Notes: a model not told the origin generated them from the sequence alone. A DNA stretch of 64,000 nucleotides from Mucilaginibacter sp. CSA2-8R (GCF_038806765.1 NZ_CP152389.1:4774001-4838000); one strand, 5' to 3'. Positions 15,660 to 24,954 are shown, counted from the first letter of the stretch. Translations and numbers: made by a program.

Positions 15660-17464
15660 GCAGTTACGTTAAATTTAAGTTCAAACTCCGAGCCTTTTTC
15701 TTTTTCTGAGCGTACACTAATCATGCCCTCCAGGCGCTTTACAATAGTATTTACATAGCTCAGCCCTAAACCAAAGCCTTTTACATCGTGCAGGTTGCCG
15801 GTAGGTACCCGGTAAAACTGCTCAAATATTTTGGTTTGCTGGTCGCGGCTCATACCAATACCCTTATCGGCTACCCTGATAATTAACTGGTTGCCCTTAT
15901 TTAGAGTACTAATGGTTAACTGCGGCTCTTCGCGGCTATATTTAATTGCATTATCAACCAGGTTGTAAATAACGTTCGCAAAGTGAAGCTCATCAGCCTC
16001 TATTACCGAATCGTCGGCATTGAGATGCATATCTACCTTAGCATTGCTTTTTTGGAGTTTAAGCTGCATGCTATCCACTACATCGGCAATTAATTCGTTT
16101 ACTTCCACTGGTTTCTTGTCCAATTTAAAGTCGTTTTTCTCAATACGGGCTATATTTAGCACCCGTTCAATGTGACTGCCTAAACGCTCGTTTTCCTCAT
16201 AAATAATATCGGCCAGCCGGGCAACACGAGATTTATCTTGGGCAATCTCCTGGTCTTTGAGCGCCTCGCTGGCAATCATGATGGTTGATACCGGGGTTTT
16301 AAACTCGTGGGTCATGTTGTTGATGAAGTCGGTTTTCATTTCCGAAATTTTTTTCTGACGCAGGATGGTAAAGATGGTATAACCAAAACAGAAAATTAAC
16401 ACCAGTAACAAGCCGCCGCTAATAGCCAGCAAATAAGTCATGGTATTTAAAATATGCGAGTTTTTACCCGGAAACAGCAACATGATTTTACCCGGATCAT
16501 TAATCACATCTTTAGCAAAAATGGGGGTTTGATATGTGTCGTTCGCATTAAATACAGGCTTCTCGCCTTCCAGTCCGTAAGCCTTTGAAAATATAACTGA
16601 GTCGTTACTGGCCGTGCTTACCTCGTAACTAAAGGGCAAGTTAATGCCTTTGTTACGCATTTCTAAACGCAACAGTGAGTCAATCCATAACGGGTTAATA
16701 CGATCTTTTAATGGCTGATCAACTTTTTTATATTCCTCCACTAAGTTTTGCATCACCGTTACATTGCTGCTTTTAATCTGTGCTACAGAATCGTTGCGCA
16801 ATAACTGCCTGATTTCATTGATGCGTTTTTCTTTAAGCTGTCGGTTATGTTCACGCTGCCAAATAGGATTAAGGCGCGGCACGCCCACCATTTGCCGGCC
16901 AAACTGCGGATCGCTGTAATAAAAATAAGTGGTATCGTATTTATGTATTTTTTTGCTGCGTTTGCTATTTGCCGGAATGTTAGTAATCTCGACCGGTATT
17001 TGTCGTTGATGAATGTTTCCCTGGTCGTCCATGTATTCTTCAACATGGATGCGCACATTTACCATACCTTCCTGCGGTTGGCCCAGCAATTCGTCATCAA
17101 ACTTACTGCGCATCAATATGCGCTGCAGGCTATCGCGCAGCATGGCAATTCGGCGCACATGCCTGGCACGCTCCCTGGCCTCAGCCTCTGAAGCACTCAC
17201 TACTACTGAGGTAACAGCCTGCTTACGGCTTACTAGTTTAAGCCCGTCAATGTGTATGTCATCTACTTTTTTTTTTAAAAACTGGTTGGCATCCTGGCGG
17301 GTAAGTTTAGACACTACATTGCTGAGCGCCTCGCTAACATCACGGTCAAATAGTTCAGATTGCAGTTCGTACGACTGGCGCAGAAAATAGTATTGCATGG
17401 CCATTACTCCTAACAGGGCAAAACCCATCAGGCCAATAATTAATCCTATGTTCTTTTTCTTCAT
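15656..17464 (-). CDS. Sensor histidine kinase (RprX-like), partner of the downstream regulator
   Basis: 602 residues. TM1 (about 8-27), a large periplasmic domain of about 310 residues rich in charged residues, TM2 (about 342-367), then HisKA with His386 (NNMTHEFKTPVSTIM), an N box (NLVDNAIKYS), G1 (DKGIGMS) and G2 (GFGLGLSYV). It forms a classical two-component pair with the OmpR-type regulator. The divergent neighbour at 17592 encodes a secreted protein and may be a target, since the 127-base gap holds both promoters. The signal is unknown. Confidence 0.92.
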   Translation of the reverse strand: MKKKNIGLIIGLMGFALLGVMAMQYYFLRQSYELQSELFDRDVSEALSNVVSKLTRQDANQFLKKKVDDIHIDGLKLVSRKQAVTSVVVSASEAEARERARHVRRIAMLRDSLQRILMRSKFDDELLGQPQEGMVNVRIHVEEYMDDQGNIHQRQIPVEITNIPANSKRSKKIHKYDTTYFYYSDPQFGRQMVGVPRLNPIWQREHNRQLKEKRINEIRQLLRNDSVAQIKSSNVTVMQNLVEEYKKVDQPLKDRINPLWIDSLLRLEMRNKGINLPFSYEVSTASNDSVIFSKAYGLEGEKPVFNANDTYQTPIFAKDVINDPGKIMLLFPGKNSHILNTMTYLLAISGGLLLVLIFCFGYTIFTILRQKKISEMKTDFINNMTHEFKTPVSTIMIASEALKDQEIAQDKSRVARLADIIYEENERLGSHIERVLNIARIEKNDFKLDKKPVEVNELIADVVDSMQLKLQKSNAKVDMHLNADDSVIEADELHFANVIYNLVDNAIKYSREEPQLTISTLNKGNQLIIRVADKGIGMSRDQQTKIFEQFYRVPTGNLHDVKGFGLGLSYVNTIVKRLEGMISVRSEKEKGSEFELKFNVTA

Positions 17465-17555
17465 TACTAAAACAAAAATAAGCTAATTAGGGCTCTGCTT
17501 ATTCATTTTAACAATTTTTAACAATCAACCCTAAACATTTGATTATGAATTATTT

Positions 17556-17563
17556 TAGATTTG
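17556..17563 (+). promoter_or_regulatory. Putative -7 box for the secreted T9SS-tail protein gene
   Basis: TAGATTTG fits TAnnTTTG, 29 bases before the ATG at 17592. Confidence 0.4.
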
Positions 17564-17591
17564 TAATACTCCGTTAAATCCTACTTTAATC

Positions 17592-18473
17592 ATGAAAAAA
17601 AATTTATTTAAACCCGGCTTCGAATTTATTTTTTCGGCGCTGATTATAGCGGCACTGGCACTACCCCAACTATTGTTTGCACAAAAAGAACGCAAAACAA
17701 ACAAGGATGTCAGGATACTGATACGCGACAAAGACACTACTTACAACGGCAAAAATCTGAAGGACCTCAGCCCCGATCAAAAGCAGGAAGCACTGGCCGA
17801 AATTAATAAGATAGGCAAAAATGCCCCCGAAGGGCGCATAGCTATGAATTTTAGAGTACGCCGTCGCAATGGCTCGGATAGTTTAATTATTGATTCAATG
17901 CATACCTTTTCGCGCTTGGCACCAAGGGTCAGAACCTTGCGCAGGCGTAGCCCGGAAGAACAATCACTATCGCGCTCTTTTGAATTTAAAATGGATACCC
18001 CGGACGATGACAACGACAGAGTAATTTTTAGAAGAAGAGGCGATGTCGAAATGTTTAATGACGAAGCGCCGGGCCGGCGCCTGATGGCTTTTAACCGCCG
18101 CAATACCCAAAACTTTAACTACAGCCACACCGATAAAGACGGAATTAGCACCAACGTGAGCTATCACGTAAGTGATGCCATGGGCCCCATATTAAAAACT
18201 ATAGCTGGCGTAAATACCACCGATTTAGAATTAAGCGACCTAACACTAACCCCGCAATTTAGCGCCGGAAAAACCATGATGAGTTTTAGCCTGCCCGCCA
18301 AAGGTTTGGCCGATATACAATTAACCGACACCGAAGGTAAAGCTTTATGGAAAGACAAAGCTACCACCAGCAGCTTTAACAAAACATTTACCTGGGGACT
18401 AAACGGCGTTTACTACTTGATAGTTAAGCAAAACGGCAAAACCGCTGTAAAACGTATTTTAAAAGAAGATTAA
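17592..18473 (+). CDS. Secreted protein with probable type IX secretion (type A) tail
   Basis: 293 residues. Signal peptide 1-30 (ends LFAQ). The middle (30-200) is unusually rich in arginine and acidic residues (VRRRNGSD, TLRRRSPEE, RRRGD) and matches no family I know. The last 75 residues look like a T9SS type A sorting domain: SFSLPAKGLADIQLTD, then GLNGVYYLIVKQNG and a basic KRILKED end. Such tails direct export across the outer membrane and are removed or used for attachment. It diverges from a two-component operon and is followed by a terminator. The function of the middle part is unknown. Confidence 0.75.
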   Translation: MKKNLFKPGFEFIFSALIIAALALPQLLFAQKERKTNKDVRILIRDKDTTYNGKNLKDLSPDQKQEALAEINKIGKNAPEGRIAMNFRVRRRNGSDSLIIDSMHTFSRLAPRVRTLRRRSPEEQSLSRSFEFKMDTPDDDNDRVIFRRRGDVEMFNDEAPGRRLMAFNRRNTQNFNYSHTDKDGISTNVSYHVSDAMGPILKTIAGVNTTDLELSDLTLTPQFSAGKTMMSFSLPAKGLADIQLTDTEGKALWKDKATTSSFNKTFTWGLNGVYYLIVKQNGKTAVKRILKED

Positions 18474-18495
18474 TCAGCCAAAATTTCACCTAAAC

Positions 18496-18538
18496 AAAAA
18501 AGCGTTCAGGAACTCTAAAAAGTACTGAACGCTTTTTT
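18496..18538. terminator. Bidirectional terminator
   Basis: Perfect 14-bp stem aaaaaagcgttcag / ctgaacgctttttt between convergent genes. Confidence 0.9.
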
Positions 18539-18556
18539 TATTTAACCTGATGATTA

Positions 18557-19222
18557 CTACTTCAGCAGTTGACTAAAGTATGGGTCGGTAAAGTCATCAC
18601 TGAAATGCAGAATATGAGGTAAATGCTCGAATTCGTATTTTTGATGGGTAGTGGTGAGTACTACAGCCGGCATGCCAGCATTCAGGGCAGCTTCGGCACC
18701 TTTGGGCACATCCTCAAACACCAGGCAGTTTACCGGGTCGACCTGTAAAAGTTGGGCTGCTTTTAAAAAGGTTTCGGGGTGTGGTTTGCTCAACAGCACA
18801 TCATCTGCGCTCACGAGGGCCTTAAAATAATGCCTGATATTTAAATTATCGAGTACAAAATCAATATTGAACGGTATGGCTGCCGAGGCTATAGCCATGG
18901 GTATAGCCAGTTGATGAGCCTGTTCTAAAAACGCTGCTAATCCGGGCAATAAAGCCAGGTGCGGCAGGTATTCTTCCTGGTAGCGCTTCTCTTTAGCGAA
19001 AGACAATTCGGTTTTTTCATCCTCGGTAAATTTAAGCGGACCGAATACGCGCTCCAGCACTTCTGGGTTTTTGCCGTACATTTGTGCTTTTACCTCGTTC
19101 CAGGTGAAATTGCCGCCTAACTCTTCGTTAAAAATACGTTGCCAGGCTTTGGTATGATAGTCCATATCATTAATCATGGTACCGTTCATATCAAAAATCA
19201 GGGCGTGCGGTATTGCTGTCAT
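18557..19222 (-). CDS. HAD-family phosphatase (beta-phosphoglucomutase-like)
   Basis: 221 residues from the ATG at 19222. HAD motif I is DMNGTM, where the usual second Asp of DxDGT is Asn (D-M-N-G-T), as seen in some subfamily members. A helical cap follows (about 20-85), then motif II (IASA), motif III Lys in LSKPHPETF and motif IV FEDVPKG. It probably dephosphorylates a small sugar phosphate or related metabolite. It is a single gene between terminators; the substrate is not predictable. Confidence 0.85.
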   Translation of the reverse strand: MTAIPHALIFDMNGTMINDMDYHTKAWQRIFNEELGGNFTWNEVKAQMYGKNPEVLERVFGPLKFTEDEKTELSFAKEKRYQEEYLPHLALLPGLAAFLEQAHQLAIPMAIASAAIPFNIDFVLDNLNIRHYFKALVSADDVLLSKPHPETFLKAAQLLQVDPVNCLVFEDVPKGAEAALNAGMPAVVLTTTHQKYEFEHLPHILHFSDDFTDPYFSQLLK

Positions 19223-19305
19223 AGGCTGCAAATAGAGCAAAATTTGCTTACAGGCCAAATTATATCCGTAAAAAACAGCTTGATAAGCTACGCTTTACTT
19301 TTTAT

Positions 19306-19313
19306 TAACTTTG
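19306..19313 (+). promoter_or_regulatory. Putative -7 box for pgpA
   Basis: TAACTTTG (TAnnTTTG), 17 bases before the ATG at 19330. Confidence 0.4.
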
Positions 19314-19329
19314 ATGCACTTAAACGTAC

Positions 19330-19791
19330 ATGAATCTGAATAAATTAATAGCCTCATGGCTGGGTGTTGGTTATATTAAAGGCGGTGGTACGGTGGCTGC
19401 CATCATTACCTGTTTACTGCTCATGTGGGCACAAAGCGCCCATTCGTTTGAGCAAGTGTGGATATTACCGTTGGCCACACTACTAATTACACTGATTGGC
19501 ATTTATACCGGTAATAAGGTAGAAGTTGATTGGGGGAAAGACAGTTCGCGCGTGGTGATTGATGAGGTAGCTGGCCAGATGGTTGCTTTGCTGTTTATAC
19601 CATTAACCAACCTGAACTTGCTGATCGGACTTATCCTGTTTCGCTTTTTTGATATAGTGAAACCATTAGGCATCCGCAAAATGGAAGAATTACCGGCGGG
19701 TACAGGTGTGATGATGGATGATGTGCTGGCAGGCGTTTATGCGAACATTGTTTTGCAGATTATACTGTTTGGCCTCCGGCACTTTGCTTAA
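19330..19791 (+). CDS. pgpA: Phosphatidylglycerophosphatase A
   Basis: 153 residues, the normal PgpA length. Family motifs: GVGYIKGGGTVAA at the N-terminus, KDSSRVVIDEVAGQM, RFFDIVKPLGIRKME and GVMMDDVLAGVYANI, with four membrane helices. PgpA removes the phosphate of phosphatidylglycerophosphate to form phosphatidylglycerol in the inner membrane. The PGP synthase gene is not adjacent. A terminator is shared with the next, convergent gene. Confidence 0.9.
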   Translation: MNLNKLIASWLGVGYIKGGGTVAAIITCLLLMWAQSAHSFEQVWILPLATLLITLIGIYTGNKVEVDWGKDSSRVVIDEVAGQMVALLFIPLTNLNLLIGLILFRFFDIVKPLGIRKMEELPAGTGVMMDDVLAGVYANIVLQIILFGLRHFA

Positions 19792-19797
19792 GTAGTA

Positions 19798-19836
19798 TAT
19801 CAAAGCAGAAAGCTAAAAACACTATCTGCTTTGATA
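19798..19836. terminator. Bidirectional hairpin
   Basis: Perfect 12-bp arms tatcaaagcaga / tctgctttgata between convergent pgpA and the DUF4142 gene. The T run is weak. Confidence 0.65.
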
Positions 19837-19845
19837 GTTTAATGA

Positions 19846-20346
19846 CTACTTCACCTCTAAATTCATGCTTGATGCCATGGACTCTACCGTGGCTAAATGC
19901 TGGCGTAATTTAGGCAATGTTTTGGTTGCAAAAGCTTTCACATCAGCATCTTTAGCATTGGTGGAGGCATGCTCAAACAAAGCAATGGTTTTTTTATGGT
20001 CGGCTACCATCATGGTTACATAATTTTTATCAAACTCGGTACCTGTAGTGTTTGCCAGTAAAGGGCTGGCCGGCATAGCAGGCGCAGCAGTAGAATATCC
20101 TTTTGATAAAGCTATCTTTTTAAGCTGGGCATTAGCCAAGGTGTGATCGGTTACCATTTTAGCACCGTAAGCCTTAACGCTGGCACTCTTGCCCTTTTTT
20201 AAAGCCAGCTGTCCGGCTTTTACTTCCATCATGCCGCCCATAGCAGCATTTTTAACAAAATTTGTAGTTACCGTATCGGTAGTTTGTGCCAATGCTGCCT
20301 GACTAAAAAAGCCACCAACCATTAGCATCAATAAATACTTTTTCAT
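19846..20346 (-). CDS. DUF4142 domain-containing exported protein
   Basis: 166 residues with a signal peptide (1-20, ALAQ). The mature part is a helical bundle of the DUF4142 (ferritin-like fold) type, with LALKKGKSASVKAYGAKMVTDH, YVTMMVADHKKTIALFEH and KTLPKLRQHLATV. Histidines at the metal-like positions (TDHT, ADHK) are present, but binding is unproven. These periplasmic proteins are frequent in soil Bacteroidota and have no established activity. Stand-alone gene. Confidence 0.88.
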   Translation of the reverse strand: MKKYLLMLMVGGFFSQAALAQTTDTVTTNFVKNAAMGGMMEVKAGQLALKKGKSASVKAYGAKMVTDHTLANAQLKKIALSKGYSTAAPAMPASPLLANTTGTEFDKNYVTMMVADHKKTIALFEHASTNAKDADVKAFATKTLPKLRQHLATVESMASSMNLEVK

Positions 20347-20410
20347 AGTGTATGTGATTATATATTATCATTTACAACATTAGCCAGCAACCACAAGTTT
20401 TAACTAAAAC

Positions 20411-20439
20411 AAAAAAAGCAACCTATTACGGGTTGCTTT
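20411..20439 (-). terminator. Terminator of the nitroreductase gene
   Basis: On the minus strand aaagcaacc and ggttgcttt pair and are followed by a seven-base T run. Confidence 0.85.
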
Positions 20440-20470
20440 CTGCTTTTATTAAACTAATAAGTTATTCTAA

Positions 20471-21100
20471 TTAAATTTTAATAAAAAAGTCTTCGTCTTT
20501 TTTACGCACTTTAGTCATTTTACTATAAGGATCGTCTGCCGCACGGTAACCGATAGTTACAATCACTGATGAAGTTAATCCTTTTTCTTTCAGGCCTAAG
20601 ATTTCGTCAAATTTAGCAGCATTAAAACCTTCCATCGGGCAGGTATCAATACTTAATTCAGAGGCTGCACCAATCAATACACCTAAAGCTAAATAAGCTT
20701 GTTTATGCGACCAATTCAATCTTTGCTCATCCGACTGACGACTGATGGCACCTAATATTGTTTTTTCAAAATCGGCTACTTTTTCACGGTCAACATGGCG
20801 TTCAGCAGCTACTTCATCCATATAACGCTTTACGTAATCTTCGTCAATTTTAGTTTCGGCAGCAAACACAATTACCTGCGATGCATCAGTTAACTGCGAC
20901 TGGCCGTAAGCAGCTTCTTTTAAGCGTTCGCGTACTGCCGTATCCTCTACTACAACAAGCTCATAGTGCTGCAGCCCATAAGATGACGGTGCCAACTTTA
21001 CAGTTTGTAATAAATTATCTAAAGTAGCGGCATCAATTTTTTTAGAACTATCAAACTTTTTGGTAGCATAGCGCCATGCTAATGATTGTTGTAGCGACAT
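20471..21100 (-). CDS. Nitroreductase family NAD(P)H-dependent oxidoreductase
   Basis: 209 residues, an NfsB-like flavoprotein. FMN-binding N-terminus (WRYATKKFDSSKKI), the active-site region LAPSSYGLQHYELVVV, and the C-terminal part with CPMEGFNAAKFDEIL and VTIGYRAADDP. Enzymes of this group reduce nitroaromatics or quinones using FMN; the natural substrate is usually unknown. Single gene with its own terminator. Confidence 0.9.
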   Translation of the reverse strand: MSLQQSLAWRYATKKFDSSKKIDAATLDNLLQTVKLAPSSYGLQHYELVVVEDTAVRERLKEAAYGQSQLTDASQVIVFAAETKIDEDYVKRYMDEVAAERHVDREKVADFEKTILGAISRQSDEQRLNWSHKQAYLALGVLIGAASELSIDTCPMEGFNAAKFDEILGLKEKGLTSSVIVTIGYRAADDPYSKMTKVRKKDEDFFIKI

Positions 21101-21169
21101 GGTATTTGGCTTTTGTTTTTATTTTTTGTGTTTAAACACCTAAATATATAATTAGTTTGCTTTTACAAA

Positions 21170-23386
21170 CTACGGGAGTAAACCCTGTTGTTTCAGTTCT
21201 TTACGCCGCTGTTTTTCTAAACGCTTTTGTTCTTTACGGGCCTCTTTGTCCCGCTTCTTGATGGCATCTAATGAGTCGGCAATAGCTTCTTTCCTACGGT
21301 CTACACTGTCTTTTTTACCAAATATCCGCGAGAACAAGCCTGGTTTCTTATCCTGTTCCGGCTCGACAGGATTAGCATTAACGCCTCCTTGTTCAGTGGC
21401 ACCGGGTAAAACAATACCATCTTCCGGCATATCATCCGGATCCTGGCGCATCAAACTATCAGCCACAGCAGTATCAATAGGTGCAATTTTTTGGCGGAGC
21501 GCTTCTTTCAAGCGTACACTATAAAAGCCGTAAGCGCTGCTATCAGGTTGTGTCCAGCCACGCTTAGCCATCAGGTTACCAATAAGCCTGAAATAACCAT
21601 GCAAACGGTACCGCAAACTACCGTCGGGTTCAAAGGCATATAGTCCGGCTTTGGGGTTGGGCACAATGCTGGCCAAATAAATGCTCTCGCCTAAAGTAAG
21701 GTCTGCTGGTGCCTTGCCGAAATAATATCTCGACGCCTCACCAATTCCGTAAATATTACGCCCCCACTCAATAATATTAAAGTACACTTCGAGCATCCGG
21801 TCCTTAGTCATGAGATTTCCGTTCTCAATCAGCCAAACAATTAATATTTCTTCCACCTTACGGGTCAGGGTTTTTTGGCGGCTCAAAAATGCATTTTTGA
21901 TTAGCTGCATTGATATCGTACTGCCACCCCGCTTAAAGCGCTTGGTTTTAATATCCTCGGCTATTGATTTACGTAACGATTCCTGCACAAAACCATGGTT
22001 AGTGTAAAATGAAGGATCTTCGGCCGTCATCACTGCATTGCGCAAATCGGGCGCTATGCTGTAAAGCGGTGTATAATTAGCATTATTGGGGCCAATAGTG
22101 CGTGGCGGCATCGGCTTACCTTTTTCGTAAGGGGTATATACAAACTCGCGGTTAAGGCGGCTCAGGTCGGTTTTGCCAAACTTTAGTATCCTAAAATCCT
22201 GTTTAGCCAAACCCGACTCAAACTGCACATCATCGGGGTTAGACATGTCCAGAAACAGGTGCATATTATAACGTAATTTGCCGGCCACTTGTATGCCTTC
22301 CAACGAGTCAAAAAGCCCTTGCGGAAACGAGTCAAAAAAGTTTTGTGCATCCTGCCAGTCAGTATGCATCTTCACCGTATAAATTTTGGTGGGACGCATC
22401 TTGTATTTAATATACGGGTGGATGTTAAGCTTTTTAAGGTGGATGACAGACGAGCTGTCTAAGGCTACATACTTATCGCCTACAAATACATTAGCATCTA
22501 TAGAACCACTCGGAATCACCACATCATTAGCGGATAGTGCCGGGTGGTTGATTAAAAGATTTTTAATGGCGCAATAGGTATAAACCTGCGTTTCGTCATC
22601 CCCATGTTCTACCTTGTTAAGGCGGGTAGTCAGCGTATCAAAATTAAGCTTAACCTTAAATTTCTTTTCAATCAAAGGCAGCTCTACCTTTTTACCATCG
22701 GCGTAAAGTTTAACATCAATTTCTTTATCAGAAGGATGCAGCTTTCCGGCAAAATGCCAGGTCGATTCATGATCGTTAACATCGATGGTCGAGGTTAAAT
22801 CGCCATCGTCAATTTTAGCGGTTTTGGCTAAAAGCTTTACCTGGTTACTGTCATCAGCAAAAGTGATGCGAAAGTTACTCAGGTTAAGATTATCGGGAAT
22901 TTTGTATAAGACCTGGTTAATCAGGTTATCGGCCAGTTCGTTTAAGCCAGATTTAGTTTTATTAGAGGTAGAGTCTCTTTTTTTACGGAACAGGAAATCA
23001 AAGTTGCGCTGCCCATTTTTGCTCACCAGGCTTAAAAAGCCATCTTTCAACGTAACGTCCGACAGTTTGATGTTACCGGCAATCAGCGGCCAAATCTTAA
23101 CGCTTACTTCAAAATGGTTAATCTGCAGCAAGCTATCGCGTTGGTCGGGCACAATGCTAATGCCATCAAACACCACCGTAGTAGCGCCAACAAACCTGGC
23201 CTTGCCTATTTTTACATCTAAATTATACTCGCGTTTGGCTTTTGCTTTAGCTTTGCTGATAGCTGTTTGCAGCAAGGCTTCGCGCTTTGAATACATCACA
23301 TAACCACCCACTAAAGCAATAATAAAGAGTATACCGGCAACAATGGCCGCAATGCGCAGAATCTTTTTAACGGTAGGTCGATGCAT
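21170..23386 (-). CDS. AsmA-like/GT51 peptidoglycan transglycosylase fusion
   Basis: 738 residues. TM helix (about 9-29), a long beta-rich AsmA-like part (about 40-400: VKIGKARFVGATTVVFDGISIVP and later strands), then a GT51 transglycosylase domain (about 430-620) with the catalytic Glu in TAEDPSFYTNHG, RGGSTISMQ, a Lys-rich segment and NIIEWGRNIYGIGEASRYYFG. No transpeptidase domain follows. The C-terminal 100 residues are low-complexity and end in a Lys/Arg-rich cytosol-like tail (RKEQKRLEKQRRKE). It polymerises lipid II glycan chains on the periplasmic face. A minus-strand TAGTTTTG box lies at 23401-23408. Confidence 0.88.
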   Translation of the reverse strand: MHRPTVKKILRIAAIVAGILFIIALVGGYVMYSKREALLQTAISKAKAKAKREYNLDVKIGKARFVGATTVVFDGISIVPDQRDSLLQINHFEVSVKIWPLIAGNIKLSDVTLKDGFLSLVSKNGQRNFDFLFRKKRDSTSNKTKSGLNELADNLINQVLYKIPDNLNLSNFRITFADDSNQVKLLAKTAKIDDGDLTSTIDVNDHESTWHFAGKLHPSDKEIDVKLYADGKKVELPLIEKKFKVKLNFDTLTTRLNKVEHGDDETQVYTYCAIKNLLINHPALSANDVVIPSGSIDANVFVGDKYVALDSSSVIHLKKLNIHPYIKYKMRPTKIYTVKMHTDWQDAQNFFDSFPQGLFDSLEGIQVAGKLRYNMHLFLDMSNPDDVQFESGLAKQDFRILKFGKTDLSRLNREFVYTPYEKGKPMPPRTIGPNNANYTPLYSIAPDLRNAVMTAEDPSFYTNHGFVQESLRKSIAEDIKTKRFKRGGSTISMQLIKNAFLSRQKTLTRKVEEILIVWLIENGNLMTKDRMLEVYFNIIEWGRNIYGIGEASRYYFGKAPADLTLGESIYLASIVPNPKAGLYAFEPDGSLRYRLHGYFRLIGNLMAKRGWTQPDSSAYGFYSVRLKEALRQKIAPIDTAVADSLMRQDPDDMPEDGIVLPGATEQGGVNANPVEPEQDKKPGLFSRIFGKKDSVDRRKEAIADSLDAIKKRDKEARKEQKRLEKQRRKELKQQGLLP

Positions 23387-23400
23387 CAGTAAATTTTATC

Positions 23401-23408
23401 CAAAACTA
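23401..23408 (-). promoter_or_regulatory. Putative -7 box for the transglycosylase gene
   Basis: Minus-strand TAGTTTTG, 15 bases before the ATG at 23386, diverging from the box for the Mrp gene at 23482. Confidence 0.4.
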
Positions 23409-23481
23409 ATTCTTAGTCGGCTATAAAACGATTTTGAACTTCAAATATTTCTGTAACAAAAAGTATTAGTGGCGGTTTTAG

Positions 23482-23489
23482 TATTTTTG
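23482..23489 (+). promoter_or_regulatory. Putative -7 box for the Mrp/ApbC gene
   Basis: TATTTTTG followed by CACC, 15 bases before the ATG at 23505. It implies that a frame opened at 23469 is not the real start. Confidence 0.45.
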
Positions 23490-23504
23490 CACCATTCAAA
23501 TATC

Positions 23505-24593
23505 ATGCAATTAACCACAGAACAAGTTTTACAAGCCCTGAGTAATGTTGAAGAACCTGATCTAAAAAAAGACCTGGTTACCCTAAATATGATTCAGGAT
23601 ATACATATTAACGGTAACAAACTCAGCTTTTCGGTGATATTAACCACACCGGCCTGCCCCTTAAAGGGCCTGATTGAAAATGCATGCCGCAATGCGATCA
23701 GTCATTTCATCAATCCTGAAATTGAAGTGAGCATTAATATGACCTCGCGTGTTACTACACAGAAAAATACAGGTGTACCGGGTGTAAAAAACATCATCGC
23801 GGTAGCATCGGGCAAAGGTGGCGTAGGTAAATCAACCGTGGCTGCTAATTTAGCTTTAAGCCTGGTTGCCTCGGGCGCTAAAGTGGGCCTGATTGATGCA
23901 GATATTTACGGCCCGTCAGTCCCTATTATGTTCGGACTGGAAGGTGCACGCCCTAAGGCAAGCCAGCAAAATGGCAAAACCCGCATTGAGCCGATTGAAA
24001 AATACGGTATTAAACTATTATCGATTGGCTTTTTTACCGACCCTAACCAGCCCGTGCCATGGCGCGGACCAATGGTATCTACGGCAGTAAAACAGTTGTT
24101 TAATGATGCTGATTGGGGCGAACTAGATTACCTGGTGGTTGATTTGCCACCCGGCACCGGCGATATTCATATCACGGTTACCCAAAGTTTCCCGATAACA
24201 GGTGCTGTTATTGTAACCACACCACAGGATGTAGCTTTAGCCGATGCCAAAAAAGGTGTAGGTATGCTGATGATGGAATCTATCAATGTGCCAATTTTGG
24301 GCATCATCGAAAACATGTCGTACTTTACCCCGGCCGAGTTGCCCGATAATAAATATTATATTTTTGGACAAGGCGGCGGTTTAAAACTGGCCCAACTGGT
24401 TAATGCGCCGTTTTTGGGCGAGATACCGTTGGTAAAAAGCATCAGCGAATCGGGCGATGCAGGCAAGCCGGTAGTATTGACCGAAGATGGCATTATGGAT
24501 AAAGCCTTCAAGCATATTGCCGAGCGTGTGGCACAGCAGATAGCTATTAACAATGCCGAGGCTACCAATTATGCTGATGTCATAAATCGCTAA
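23505..24593 (+). CDS. Mrp/ApbC (NBP35) family iron-sulfur carrier ATPase
   Basis: 362 residues from the ATG at 23505; the promoter box lies between this and an upstream in-frame start. The N-terminal MIP18/DUF59-like domain (1-85) has Cys51 (TTPACPL). The P-loop GKGGVGKST (103-111) is of the deviant Walker A kind, with DLPPGTGD and further MinD/Mrp motifs. The C-terminal CxxC typical of many homologues is not seen. It loads or carries Fe-S clusters for apoproteins. The neighbouring NifU-like gene, 39 bases downstream, supports an Fe-S role. Confidence 0.9.
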   Translation: MQLTTEQVLQALSNVEEPDLKKDLVTLNMIQDIHINGNKLSFSVILTTPACPLKGLIENACRNAISHFINPEIEVSINMTSRVTTQKNTGVPGVKNIIAVASGKGGVGKSTVAANLALSLVASGAKVGLIDADIYGPSVPIMFGLEGARPKASQQNGKTRIEPIEKYGIKLLSIGFFTDPNQPVPWRGPMVSTAVKQLFNDADWGELDYLVVDLPPGTGDIHITVTQSFPITGAVIVTTPQDVALADAKKGVGMLMMESINVPILGIIENMSYFTPAELPDNKYYIFGQGGGLKLAQLVNAPFLGEIPLVKSISESGDAGKPVVLTEDGIMDKAFKHIAERVAQQIAINNAEATNYADVINR

Positions 24594-24632
24594 AAAATTA
24601 ATATCTTTACTTACCTAAAATAGATAATAAAA

Positions 24633-24911
24633 ATGAGTTTAGTTGATCAGGTAGAAGCAGCCTTAGATACCATAAGACCTTATTTAGAGGCTGACGGAGG
24701 GAATGTTTCGGTGGAAGAGATTACTCCTGATAATGTAGTAAAGCTTAAACTATTGGGTTCATGCGGATCATGCCCCATGAGTATCATGACTTTAAAGGCC
24801 GGTATTGAACAGGCTATTATGAGAGTAGTGCCCGAGATTACCGGAGTGGAGGCGATTAATTTAACAGATATTGACGACCCCAACGCGGTACTGCCCGCTA
24901 ACATGAGTTAA
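24633..24911 (+). CDS. NifU-like C-terminal domain protein (Fe-S scaffold)
   Basis: 92 residues forming one NifU C-terminal (Nfu) domain: LEADGGNVSVEEI and the cluster-binding CxxC (C44, C47 in GSCGSCPMS), then MRVVPEITGVEAI. It assembles or transfers 4Fe-4S clusters. It is co-directional with, and close to, the Mrp gene, so the pair likely works together. Confidence 0.93.
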   Translation: MSLVDQVEAALDTIRPYLEADGGNVSVEEITPDNVVKLKLLGSCGSCPMSIMTLKAGIEQAIMRVVPEITGVEAINLTDIDDPNAVLPANMS

Positions 24912-24954
24912 TGTTAAGTAATGTTAAACCCGCTGCTAACCTTACCTAAAATAT

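Noticed and set aside
18557..19222. HAD protein considered catalytically dead
   Set aside because: The DMNGT motif replaces the second Asp by Asn, but the first Asp, Lys and motif IV acids are kept, and similar variants occur in family members; activity remains possible.
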